This document shows positions 18,893-27,350 of a stretch of DNA of 64,000 nucleotides, piece by piece; position 1 is the first letter of the stretch, and each line of letters begins with the position of its first letter. The translations under genes and the position numbers were made by a program. Source of the DNA: Roseiconus nitratireducens (lineage in GTDB: Bacteria > Planctomycetota > Planctomycetia > Pirellulales > Pirellulaceae); NCBI RefSeq assembly GCF_008629675.1, contig NZ_VWOX01000002.1, positions 310,001-374,000 on the forward strand. The letters are read 5' to 3'. A model generated the notes under the pieces. It saw only the letters and a list, made by a program, of their open reading frames with translations. It was not told the DNA's origin and did not search any database.

Positions 18893-19328
18893 TGGTTCTT
18901 CCATTTTGAGTTGTGACCAGCGACATCGTGCTTGGCCACTTCACCCTCCCGCAAGCGGGAGGGTCGGAGGCGAGGAACGAGACTCCGGGGAGGGTAGAAT
19001 CGGAAGCGAATGTCAAAAACGCATGGCTCAGTAACAACCCTCCCCGCGTCGTCGCAAGCTCCTCCGCGACCCTCCCGCTCGCGGGAGGGTGAACCAGAGA
19101 CCGCATGCATTTATCGCTAGATCGACCTTTGCGGAATTGACCCACAAAAGCAAGTAAATTGAACCAGTTGTACCCGAGCCGACTTGTCTGTCGTCGACCT
19201 GAATCGGCTGGATTGATTCGCACATGATGTTCGTTGCCGTGAACTGGATCCTGTGCTGACAACGGGCTGCCCAACAACGGGCTTCCCGGGCGCCAACGGT
19301 AGCGGAATCGACCACCGGTCGTCATCGA
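18893..19328. other. Intergenic region with partial MITE-like repeat
   Basis: The 436-base gap contains the core of the MITE-like family at 18939-19096. The remaining ~230 bases before the SGNH-like gene hold no recognisable gene or RNA and should contain that gene's promoter. Confidence 0.5.
18939..19096. mobile_element. MITE-like element, core copy without intact terminal repeats
   Basis: Two flanking hairpins (CCCTCCCGCAAGCGGGAGGG and CCCTCCCGCTCGCGGGAGGG) enclose a core. The core has GGCGAGGAACGAGACTCCGG and CCTCCCCGCGTCGTCGC in the same order as the complete copy at 2458-2667. The outer GAGGTCGTGCAGCTTT ends are not recognisable, so this copy is truncated or old. Confidence 0.65.
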
Positions 19329-20411
19329 TTGTTTTTCCTCATCCGATTGCGAGGCTGGCTGTTGTCTGATCGACGCGTCCCGACCGCCGCGTATCACGGT
19401 CTCCGATGGCTCGTCGGCGTCGTCGCGGCAACGGCGATCATCGCGGTCACTTCCCCGTGTTTCGTTCGCAGTTATCTTCCACGTCCCTACGACACCGATC
19501 GGAATGTGAGAGTCCTTCAGCCCGGTTCGAATTACCGCTGGCGCAGTGAAGGTTACGCATCGACGACGATCGGCCCTCACGGGATGCCGGGACTTTCCGA
19601 ATTACCCGACGACGACCCGGCCAGCATTCGATTGGCTTTTTGGGGGGATTCTCAGGCGGAAGGCGTGTGCGTCGCCGATCACCAGAAGGTCGCCTCCGTC
19701 GTGGCCGAGGTGTCCGGACAAGACATCGCGCTGTTACCCTTGGCTCGCAGCGGCGACAATGCGAACGACTGGATCTGCCAGATCGCCGGCATCGAGGCGA
19801 CGCTGGGGCCCGCGGCACACGTGTTCCTCGTGGTGGAGCTCTCGGATTGGGCGGTCCCCGTCGAAACCGTGGCGACTGAGTCCGCGACATCGCGGGCGGC
19901 CGATGAGTGGGAAAACCAAATTGCCGCCTGGTGTCCGGCTTTTGTGATCCACGCGTCCAGGAACCTGGTGACCGACGCGGAGACCGGCGGACTTCGAACC
20001 CTGCGATTCCGGCCTCGTTGGGGGCAACCCGCTCCCGCCGCGGCTTCGCCGATCCAGGAACAAGAACCCCCGGTCGCCCCTTACGCGGCACAACTGGATC
20101 GACTGCGAAGCGTGACCGATCGTCCCTGTTTGTTCTTGTACGCTCCCAAGTTTCCGAGCATCGCGAGGGGACGGATCGTCCAAAAAGATTCCGATGCGAA
20201 AGCCTTCGACGCCTTTGAGCGACTCGCCCGAGAACGCGGATACGCCGTCGTCGACTTGCGGGATTCGATGCGACGGAGCGTCCAATCGGGTCGTTGGCCC
20301 CGCGGCTTTCACAATGGTCAGTTTGGCGTGGGCCACTACAACGCAACGGGGAATCAACTCATCGCCCGGGCGATCGCCGATACCTTCGCCACCGGCGTCG
20401 TGGGGCACTGA
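19329..20411 (+). CDS. SGNH-like membrane-anchored protein, partner of MBOAT acyltransferase
   Basis: About 360 residues. One membrane helix (about 27-45) is followed by an exported domain with FWGDSQAEG near residue 104, the block I GDS of SGNH hydrolases/AlgJ-AlgX-like acetyltransferases. HYNATGNQLIA near the C-terminus gives the catalytic His, but the usual Asp three residues before it is Gly here. It ends 6 bases before the MBOAT gene, so the two are surely one unit that transfers acyl groups to an exported polysaccharide. The start is uncertain: the TTG at 19329 is the longest choice and has no clear ribosome site. Confidence 0.65.
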   Translation: MFFLIRLRGWLLSDRRVPTAAYHGLRWLVGVVAATAIIAVTSPCFVRSYLPRPYDTDRNVRVLQPGSNYRWRSEGYASTTIGPHGMPGLSELPDDDPASIRLAFWGDSQAEGVCVADHQKVASVVAEVSGQDIALLPLARSGDNANDWICQIAGIEATLGPAAHVFLVVELSDWAVPVETVATESATSRAADEWENQIAAWCPAFVIHASRNLVTDAETGGLRTLRFRPRWGQPAPAAASPIQEQEPPVAPYAAQLDRLRSVTDRPCLFLYAPKFPSIARGRIVQKDSDAKAFDAFERLARERGYAVVDLRDSMRRSVQSGRWPRGFHNGQFGVGHYNATGNQLIARAIADTFATGVVGH

Positions 20412-20417
20412 CCGGAG

Positions 20418-21806
20418 ATGCTGTTCACGCAGATCGAATTCCTGCTGTTTTTGATTCTGGTGATCCTGGTGGCTTGGCGTTGTCCTGGTCGCCGATCCCG
20501 GAACACGGTCTTGCTGGCAGCCAGCTATTACTTCTATGCCTACTGGGATCTTCGTTTCTGCGGCTTGCTGCTGCTATCGACGCTGGTCGACTACTGGGTC
20601 GCCCAACGGATTGATCGGGCCACCGATCCACGCATCCGTTGGACGTACCTGTGCGTCAGCCTGTTCGTGAATCTGGGCGTGCTGGCCTTCTTCAAGTACT
20701 TCAATTTTTTCATCGAATCCGCCGCGGCAATCTTCCATGGGTGGGGCTCGAATCCGGGCACGCTGGACCTGGTCCTGCCGGTCGGGATTTCGTTCTACAC
20801 GTTCCAGACGCTCAGCTACACGATCGACGTTTATCGCGGCAAGATTGCCCCCACGCGATCGCTGTTGGATTTCGCGCTCTACGTCGCATTCTTTCCCCAA
20901 TTGGTCGCAGGGCCGATCGTCCGCGCCGTGGAATTGCTGCCCCAACTGGCCACGGTTCCCCAATGGTCGTCGGGTCGCTTCTACGGCGGGTTCCAACTTG
21001 CCCTCCGCGGTTTGGTGAAGAAAGTTCTCTTGGCAGATCGCTTGGGCGAAATGGTCGACGTGGTCTTTGCCGGTCCGGAGTTGTACAGCGGATGGACGGT
21101 CTGGCTGGCGGTGATCGGCTATGCCGGCCAAATCTACTACGACTTCTCGGGCTACAGCGACATTGCAATCGGGATCGCCAAGATGCTGGGGTATCGCTTC
21201 CCGGTCAACTTTCGACATCCCTATCTGGCGACCAGCCTGTCCGAGTTCTGGCGTCGCTGGCACATCACGTTGTCGCGCTGGTTGCGCGACTACCTGTACA
21301 TCTCGCTGGGCGGGAATCGCCGTGGTCGGTGGCGGACGAAATGGAACCTGATGGTGACCATGGTGCTGGGCGGTCTTTGGCACGGTGCCGCCTGGACGTT
21401 TGTGCTGTGGGGAACCCTGCACGGGCTCGCATTGGTTGTCGAACACACGGTCCGGACGCGGTTGAGGCCGGGCGCACGGGTGGGACCGGTCATCGGACGA
21501 ATGACCACGTTGGCGGTGGTGTTGGCCGGCTGGGTGCTTTTCCGCAGCGAGACCTGGCAGAGAGCCGCGACGATCTATTCACAACTGTGCTTCACGCGAT
21601 CCGGAATCGACTGGTTTCCGCCGCTGGCTGTTTTGGCTTGCGCGATTCTCGTGGTCGACCACTTGCTCTGGTCGACGCGTGCACGTCTCTGGATGCATCT
21701 GCCGGCGGACCGCTGGTACACCCCGACGGCGACCGCCCTGCTGATTTGGACGCTGCTGCTGTACTCTCCGCGAGGCTTTTCGCCGTTCGTCTACTTCCAG
21801 TTCTGA
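20418..21806 (+). CDS. MBOAT-family O-acyltransferase (AlgI-like)
   Basis: A 462-residue polytopic membrane protein. It has the MBOAT hallmark segments: PVGISFYTFQTLSYTIDVYRG near 115, FFPQLVAGPIVR near 157, YYDFSGYSDIAIGIAKMLG near 238, FWRRWHITLSRWLRDYLYI near 275. The active-site His lies in GGLWHGAAWTFVLWG near 320. AlgI-type proteins pass acetyl groups across the inner membrane for O-acetylation of alginate, peptidoglycan or other glycans. It pairs with the preceding SGNH-like gene. No polysaccharide polymerase is adjacent, so the acceptor is unknown. Confidence 0.9.
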   Translation: MLFTQIEFLLFLILVILVAWRCPGRRSRNTVLLAASYYFYAYWDLRFCGLLLLSTLVDYWVAQRIDRATDPRIRWTYLCVSLFVNLGVLAFFKYFNFFIESAAAIFHGWGSNPGTLDLVLPVGISFYTFQTLSYTIDVYRGKIAPTRSLLDFALYVAFFPQLVAGPIVRAVELLPQLATVPQWSSGRFYGGFQLALRGLVKKVLLADRLGEMVDVVFAGPELYSGWTVWLAVIGYAGQIYYDFSGYSDIAIGIAKMLGYRFPVNFRHPYLATSLSEFWRRWHITLSRWLRDYLYISLGGNRRGRWRTKWNLMVTMVLGGLWHGAAWTFVLWGTLHGLALVVEHTVRTRLRPGARVGPVIGRMTTLAVVLAGWVLFRSETWQRAATIYSQLCFTRSGIDWFPPLAVLACAILVVDHLLWSTRARLWMHLPADRWYTPTATALLIWTLLLYSPRGFSPFVYFQF

Positions 21807-22140
21807 TCCGGTTGGAGGGTAAAACGTGGAAGAGTGCTAGGCGCTGTCCGAAAAGTCGATGTAGCTACCGTCGCCAGACGGTGGCCAACCAAGGCTGCAT
21901 CTTCCACGCTCTGGCGAGCGTGGCTACCTCAGACGGGCGCAGTCTGAAAAGTCGATGTAGCTACCGTCGCCAGACGGTGGCAAAGCTGCAACTTCCACGC
22001 TCTGGCGAGCGTAATTACGTCAGACGGGCGCTGTCCGGCAAAGCCATTGAAGGAAACCGTGCAGCTACGCTCGCCAGAGCATGGCTATCCGACGTTACCG
22101 CGACGACAGCTACGGGGTTCTGCGACTGTTCAGACAATGC
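21807..22140. other. Repeat-filled intergenic region between convergent genes
   Basis: The 334 bases between the MBOAT stop and the stop of the minus-strand gene at 22141 are almost wholly occupied by CTGGCGA-family palindromes in a tandem arrangement. They may also serve as bidirectional terminators. Confidence 0.6.
21846..22092. repeat. Tandem array of paired CTGGCGA-family palindromes
   Basis: A composite unit repeats with a 96-base offset (21850 and 21946). It consists of GAAAAGTCGATGTAGCTACC, the CGTCGCCAGACGG palindrome, a spacer, CCACGCTCTGGCGAGCGTGG, and CAGACGGGCGC. A third partial unit ends near 22092. Each unit carries the two palindrome subtypes in opposite orientation, like a REP doublet. 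Confidence 0.7.
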
Positions 22141-22884
22141 CTAATGCAACGAGATCGCTTCCTGCAGCGGTCTCAGCACGGCGCCGACCAGGTACTCGTC
22201 GACCAGATCGCGGCACAACGCCGCCAACCGCTCGAATTCTTTGTCAAAGGTTTCATCGGGCCCCAAACTGTCGTAGCGACGCACGGTCAGATAGACGCTC
22301 AGCTGGTCCTCGCTGTAATCTCCGGTGCGAACCTGGTAGGCGGTCGTCCGAGATTCAAAACTGATCCGACACTGGGTGCGACAATCCTCGTCCAATGCGA
22401 ATTGGATTGACGGTTCGTTGGACAGCACCTTGCCGTAGGGCAGACACGCGAAGCGTTCCAGCCCGGGAGCAATGCCGACCGCCTGGGTCAGAATCTCGTT
22501 GTGGTTGCCCCGGTAATTGAAGTCAAACCCCAGCATCACGCTCAACGATTCGCAGTCCAACGGGGTGATCGACAACTCGTAGGGGACCAGTTCCAACACG
22601 CTCCGATGCTGCTCGATCGCGGACTCCAAGGAGTCCGGATTGACGGCCCCGCTGTTCAATCGTCGCGGCTCAATCGAAACCCAACGATAAGCGCCCTGCT
22701 CTTTCTCTTCCTCCAGAACAAATTCCGATTTCTCACGCGAATAGAAATTCATCATCGAAGGGTATCGACGCCGCACCTGTTCAAAATAGTGCAGCACCGA
22801 TTCCCGATTTTGCGGCAAATCCATTTCGGTTGCCAGGTTCATGTTCAGGTAGAAGTCATCGCTAAACATCCCGTATTCACTCAT
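22141..22884 (-). CDS. Conserved-looking protein of unknown function
   Basis: A 247-residue soluble protein, rich in acidic and aromatic residues, with no signal peptide or membrane segment. Its N-terminal part is FYLNMNLATEMDLPQNRESV. A central part holds two Arg-Arg-containing strands (YRWVSIEPRRLNSGAV), and a C-terminal helix ends the protein. I do not recognise the family. The even codon use and its own start (ATG at 22884, MSEYGMFSDD) support it as real. It is followed upstream by an exported protein gene on the same strand 78 bases away. Confidence 0.6.
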   Translation of the reverse strand: MSEYGMFSDDFYLNMNLATEMDLPQNRESVLHYFEQVRRRYPSMMNFYSREKSEFVLEEEKEQGAYRWVSIEPRRLNSGAVNPDSLESAIEQHRSVLELVPYELSITPLDCESLSVMLGFDFNYRGNHNEILTQAVGIAPGLERFACLPYGKVLSNEPSIQFALDEDCRTQCRISFESRTTAYQVRTGDYSEDQLSVYLTVRRYDSLGPDETFDKEFERLAALCRDLVDEYLVGAVLRPLQEAISLH

Positions 22885-22962
22885 CCTTCACTCACTTCAT
22901 CACGTAATCGGTCACCAGCCAAATTGCCCCTTTGTCGACTTCAACAAGTCGTCGCGTCGGCG

Positions 22963-23667
22963 CTACTTCGCTTTGACCACGACGTTGTCGAAGGCATTCA
23001 AGTCATCAAAGGACCCCAGTCCGATGCGACCGTCCGTGAAGGTTTTGTCGATGACCGACATGTGTGGCGATTCCATGTCGTCGAAATAGATGCTGATTTC
23101 TCCCGTGTCGACGTCGCGGACCAGCTTGACGTCGTGCCACTGATCGTCCCACGGCGTCGTTTTCTCGTTGGTCGTGAGTGCCAACCGCGGCGCCTCGTTG
23201 ACGATCATGATCTGGCCGCTGTGCGGGTCGGGGCGGGCACCCAAATGCACGTAGTAAAAGTGCTGGTCGTCTTGATAGTTGAAAAACACACAGCAATCGC
23301 GATGATTACCGGTGTCCTTGGTGCTCTTGACACGGAACGTGATCTCGAAGCTCCCCAGTTTCAGCCCTTTGATCAACGCGACGTGCAGGGGGCTGCGCAC
23401 CGGCGGCTTGTATTCACTTTGGCGATCGGTGATTTCGATCGACATCGAACCGTCGCGTTTGCTATGTTTCCATGTTTTGGGATCCAGCATTTCCCATTGT
23501 TCGGTCCCGTTTTCAAAGTCATCCGAAAACACGATGCTGTCCGCCGCGGGGTTGTTCGCCCGGGCCGGAGCCGCCAGCGTCACCAACACCGCAACGGGGC
23601 ACAAAACGATCGCCAGCACGCCGAAGGCGACGCGGGCGGCAGTTTGTTTTCGATTGATCGTTTCCAT
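22963..23667 (-). CDS. Exported concanavalin-like beta-sandwich protein (DUF1080-like)
   Basis: A 234-residue protein. A signal peptide occupies about 1-38 (hydrophobic GVLAIVLCPVAVLVTLAAPARA, cleavage after ARA). The mature part begins SIVFSDDFENGTEQWE and continues with FEITFRVKSTKD, FNYQDDQHFYYVHLG, WHDVKLVRDVDTGEISIYFDD and GRIGLGSFDD. This is the strand order of DUF1080/LamG-like sugar-binding or 3-keto-glycoside hydrolase domains, abundant in planctomycetes. No catalytic assignment is possible. It is divergent from recQ with 186 bases between starts. Confidence 0.75.
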   Translation of the reverse strand: METINRKQTAARVAFGVLAIVLCPVAVLVTLAAPARANNPAADSIVFSDDFENGTEQWEMLDPKTWKHSKRDGSMSIEITDRQSEYKPPVRSPLHVALIKGLKLGSFEITFRVKSTKDTGNHRDCCVFFNYQDDQHFYYVHLGARPDPHSGQIMIVNEAPRLALTTNEKTTPWDDQWHDVKLVRDVDTGEISIYFDDMESPHMSVIDKTFTDGRIGLGSFDDLNAFDNVVVKAK

Positions 23668-23853
23668 CTGATTCTCTCTTGGGGCACAAGACCGCAGTCG
23701 TAGTGGAACAGCGGATTATAGACGACGGCAGTACCACCGGCTATCGGCACGGGCGACCGGACCGCCGGGAGCGGGGGCGGCTGCGCGACGTGGAAGGTAG
23801 GTGTCGCGGGAGAATGCCGATTCGTCTGCCTGTATGACCGGAAGGAAGTTGCC

Positions 23854-26800
23854 ATGAACGCCCGCCAGACCGACCCCGAGTCGCTGCTATCGCGATTCGG
23901 ATTGTCGCGTTTCCGACCCGGCCAGCTGGATGTGATTGAGGCCGTCGGGCGCGGCGAAGACGTGATGTGCGTGATGCCCACCGGAGGCGGAAAGAGCCTC
24001 TGTTACCAGTTGCCGACACTGGCACGCGACGGCACCACGATCGTCGTCTCGCCGTTGATCGCCCTGATGAAGGATCAAGTCGACTCGCTGCAGCGGTTGG
24101 GCATCGAGGCAAAGCTGATCAATTCCACTCAGGGCCTGCGCGAACAGGAAGACGTGATGGAGGAGATGCGACGAGGATCGTTGCAGCTGGTCTACGTCGC
24201 CCCGGAACGGTTACGCAACGGCCGCTTTCTGGAATGCCTGGAGCAGAGCCACGTCACGCTGTTGGCCGTCGACGAAGCACACTGCGTCAGCGAATGGGGA
24301 CACGACTTTCGGCCGGACTACGCGAGATTGGGACAAGTCCGTCGGCGGTACCTGAACGGACTGCAAACCATCGCCCTGACCGCCACCGCGACGCCGGCGG
24401 TCCGCGACGACGTCTGCGATCTGCTGGGGCTGAGTGACCCGAAAGTATTTGTGACCGGGTTTGCCCGGACCAACCTGCACCTCGGCGTTGCCCAAAGCAA
24501 AACGGACAGTGAGAAAGAACAGCAACTGATCGAGTACGTGCAGCAGCAGGAGGGTGCCGGAATCATTTACGCGGCGACGCGGCGCGCCTGCGAGGCCGTC
24601 GGAGACTGGTTGCCGGAAAAGACCCGTCGCCCGATCGGGGTGTACCACGGCGGCATGGATCCCATGCAGCGCAAATCGGTCCAGGAAAAGTTCATGGAAG
24701 GAAAGTTGTCCGCGATCGTCGCGACCAACGCCTTCGGAATGGGCATCGACAAGGCCGACATTCGCTTCGTCGCCCACTACAACATGCCCGGAACGTTGGA
24801 AGCTTATTACCAGGAGGCAGGCCGCGCCGGCCGCGACGGACAGCCGAGCGATTGCCGACTGTTCTTCTCGTACCAGGATCGATACATCCAGGAGTTCTTC
24901 ATCGAGAACCGGTACCCCTCCCGCGAGACGGTTCAGAAGGTCTACGAGTACCTGTTGTCGCGCACCGAGGACCCGATTGAGCTGACGCTTGAACAGGTCC
25001 GTGAAGGGATCTCCGCGGACAGTTCGGAATCGATCGGGACCGCCGAAACCCTGCTGGCGAAAACCGGCGTGTTGCGTCGACTGGACAGCGGACAGAACCA
25101 AATGATTGTCCGCCTGGACACGGACGAAGCGTCGCTGCAGGAGTTTCTCCCTCGCGAGGCAAAACTTCGACGACGGGTGATGCAAGCCGTGGAGAAGGTC
25201 ATCGGCCGGAGACGACACGATGATGTGTTTGTCACGCCGCGACGCTTGATGGAGCTTGCCGACGTCCAACGGGACCAGCTGATGCGAACGCTGCGAGAGC
25301 TCAGCCGACTGAACGCGTTTGATTACGTGCCGCCGTTTCGCGGTCGGGCGATCCACTTCGTCCGCCGCGACATGAAGTTTGATGACCTGGAAATCGATTT
25401 CGATGAACTCGCACGGCGGAAGGCGTCGGAGTACGCCAAGCTGGAATCGGTGATCGGTTTCGCCCGCTCCAGCGGCTGTCGCCAACGTGTGATCCTGGAC
25501 TACTTTGGCGATCCGGACAGCCGCGATTGTGGCAACTGCGACCGCTGCGGCACCGATCAGGCAACCGCGGACGGTCGCGCCGCGATGACGGCCGGACTTT
25601 CCGAATCGGATGCCCGATCGCTCGTATGCGGCATTCGAGTCGTGTTGAGCGGCGTCACGCGCATGCATGGACGGTTCGGCAAGAACCTGGTCGCCCAAAT
25701 GCTTTGCGGGTCTCAAAACAAACGCATGTCGCAATGGAAACTGCAACGTCTGAGCACCTATGGGATGTTGTCGTCGATGAAGCAGTCCCAACTGGTCAAG
25801 GTGATTGATGCGTTGATCGAAGCCGGGCTGGTCGATCAACGCGAAGTCGACCAACGTCGCCCGACCATCGCGATCAACGACGTGGGCAAACAGGTCATGC
25901 ACCTGAAAACGGAGATCCCGGGATCGCTGCAGTTGTCGAAGTCGCTGGCTAGATCTTTGGCACTCGCCGCCCGAGGAATCGAGTCCAGCGATGTCTCGCG
26001 TGGCGACGACGACGCCCGATCGCGGGGAGCCGAAGAATCCGTATCCCACTCCGACCCGGACGGCGCTCCCGAGCGACCAGCGGCCGAAGCGGAGTCCGAT
26101 TCGGTGCCGGAAGCCGCGGCAACCGATGAGCCGATTTCGGTCACCTTGGACGCGTTGACCGACCCGGAACAGAAGCTGGTCAAGGAGATCCGGGAAACAC
26201 TGCGTCGCTGGCGGCGGCGGATTTCCGCCGCCTTAGGAGTACCGGCATTTCGTGTCCTGACCAATTCGACCATCGACCGCCTGGCCGAATTACGTCCGGA
26301 ATCCAGCACCGCGTTGGAAGACGTCTCGGGGATCGGTCCGGCGACGATGGAACAGCACGGCTATGACATTCTGGAAATGATCCGCGAGTGCGTGTCCGCC
26401 GCCGCCATCGGGGACGATCCCGCTGCCCAGGACAGTCCCGCCGCTGCCCAGGACAGTCCCGCGGCCGCGGCCCGCAACAGCACAAATGGACGTGAGCAGG
26501 CTGGGAGCGGGCCAACGGTGTTCCAAGAGCTCTCGACGGTGCCGGCGACGGATGTGCCGGAGACGGATGTGCCGGAGACGGATGTGACCGACACGGAACA
26601 AGACGCCCGGGAATCCTCCCTGAGAACCGATCGACCACTGGGCGATACCGGCCCCATCGACCCAACGGACCACTCCGCACGTAGTGACGCCGGACACCCG
26701 ATGCCGCCGCCGGTGGAGAGTGCGGTGGCCAACCAGCCCGACAGCCAGGATGACTCGGTGGCGACGCGAGACTCGTATTGGACGTGGCGGTTGTTCTCCG

Positions 26801-26919
26801 AGGGCTTCACCATGCAGGAAGTTTGTCAGATTCGGCGTCTGTCACGCCGAGAGGTGTCTCGGCAACTGAAAGAAGCCGCCAACCAGGGGCGACAGGTCTC
26901 GGCAAGCTGGCACAACTGA
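23854..26919 (+). CDS. recQ: RecQ-family DNA helicase with long C-terminal extension
   Basis: A 1021-residue protein (about 600 is usual). The helicase core has Walker A TGGGKS at 43-48, DEAH at 140-143 in VDEAHCVSEWGHDFRP, and motif VI in QEAGRAGRDGQ. The RQC zinc site uses Cys near 541 and CGNCDRC near 560-566, then a winged helix. An HRDC-like domain lies at about 770-845. After it come ~120 disordered residues with short tandem repeats (QDSPAAAQDSPAAA; VPETDVPETDVTD). The last ~50 residues resemble the helix-turn-helix found at the end of some RecQ proteins (WTWRLFSEGFTMQEVCQIRR). It unwinds DNA in recombination and repair. ATG 23854 follows GGAAGGAAG. Confidence 0.92.
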   Translation: MNARQTDPESLLSRFGLSRFRPGQLDVIEAVGRGEDVMCVMPTGGGKSLCYQLPTLARDGTTIVVSPLIALMKDQVDSLQRLGIEAKLINSTQGLREQEDVMEEMRRGSLQLVYVAPERLRNGRFLECLEQSHVTLLAVDEAHCVSEWGHDFRPDYARLGQVRRRYLNGLQTIALTATATPAVRDDVCDLLGLSDPKVFVTGFARTNLHLGVAQSKTDSEKEQQLIEYVQQQEGAGIIYAATRRACEAVGDWLPEKTRRPIGVYHGGMDPMQRKSVQEKFMEGKLSAIVATNAFGMGIDKADIRFVAHYNMPGTLEAYYQEAGRAGRDGQPSDCRLFFSYQDRYIQEFFIENRYPSRETVQKVYEYLLSRTEDPIELTLEQVREGISADSSESIGTAETLLAKTGVLRRLDSGQNQMIVRLDTDEASLQEFLPREAKLRRRVMQAVEKVIGRRRHDDVFVTPRRLMELADVQRDQLMRTLRELSRLNAFDYVPPFRGRAIHFVRRDMKFDDLEIDFDELARRKASEYAKLESVIGFARSSGCRQRVILDYFGDPDSRDCGNCDRCGTDQATADGRAAMTAGLSESDARSLVCGIRVVLSGVTRMHGRFGKNLVAQMLCGSQNKRMSQWKLQRLSTYGMLSSMKQSQLVKVIDALIEAGLVDQREVDQRRPTIAINDVGKQVMHLKTEIPGSLQLSKSLARSLALAARGIESSDVSRGDDDARSRGAEESVSHSDPDGAPERPAAEAESDSVPEAAATDEPISVTLDALTDPEQKLVKEIRETLRRWRRRISAALGVPAFRVLTNSTIDRLAELRPESSTALEDVSGIGPATMEQHGYDILEMIRECVSAAAIGDDPAAQDSPAAAQDSPAAAARNSTNGREQAGSGPTVFQELSTVPATDVPETDVPETDVTDTEQDARESSLRTDRPLGDTGPIDPTDHSARSDAGHPMPPPVESAVANQPDSQDDSVATRDSYWTWRLFSEGFTMQEVCQIRRLSRREVSRQLKEAANQGRQVSASWHN
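26405..26600 (+). repeat. Short in-frame tandem repeats in the RecQ C-terminal linker
   Basis: GCCCAGGACAGTCCCGC occurs twice with a 21-base period near 26425-26460. GACGGATGTGCCGGA-type units recur with an 18-base period near 26535-26590. Both keep frame and code for disordered repeats. They could vary in copy number between strains. Confidence 0.7.
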
Positions 26920-27350
26920 GCCGGCTGAAAGGGTCAATCCGCTCGGCGGGTCGGTTGAAAGGATCGCAACCGGCGGGCTGGTTCCCCGGTCCAGCATTGC
27001 TGATCTCAACCGGCCGGCCGGCCTAGCCTCCGACGACCGAAAACCCGGGAAGCCTTTTTCGTGCAAATTGCTACAATCAGACCCCTGACGACCTTCGGAG
27101 AGGGCAATCCCCCCGGGTTCATTCGGCCCCCAGACTTGGTTTTGGGGAATGCTTTGACACAGATTTAACATACCGACGTGCTACGCTCGATTGCCTGCGG
27201 CACACTCTGGCATTGGGTTTGCTCACGCTTGGGCAGGCCGCCCGCCGTCTGTCATCACGTCACCCGCCCAAAACCGCACCGATTCTTTCGAATTTTTCAG
27301 AGATTTTCCCGCCGCAGTTCGGCGGGTTGGTACCAGCCTAAAGACCACTA
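26920..27350. other. Intergenic region upstream of ftsH
   Basis: The 431 bases contain a promoter-like motif at 27057-27077 and, further down, a TTGACA at about 27154 with no well-spaced -10. GC-rich imperfect repeats (AACCGGCGGG, AACCGGCCGGCCGG) follow the recQ stop and may help termination. I see no gene here. Confidence 0.45.
27057..27077 (+). promoter_or_regulatory. Promoter-like motif TTTCGT-N7-GCTACAAT upstream of ftsH
   Basis: TTTCGTGCAAATTGCTACAAT ends in a good -10 hexamer (TACAAT) preceded by TTGC. The upstream TTTCGT block is shared with the motifs at 37035 and 63651. It lies 273 bases before the ftsH ATG. Confidence 0.45.

Noticed and set aside
27154..27190. TTGACA with GTGCTACGCT as an ftsH promoter
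   Set aside because: The spacing to any -10-like hexamer is about 22 bases, too long for a normal sigma70 promoter.
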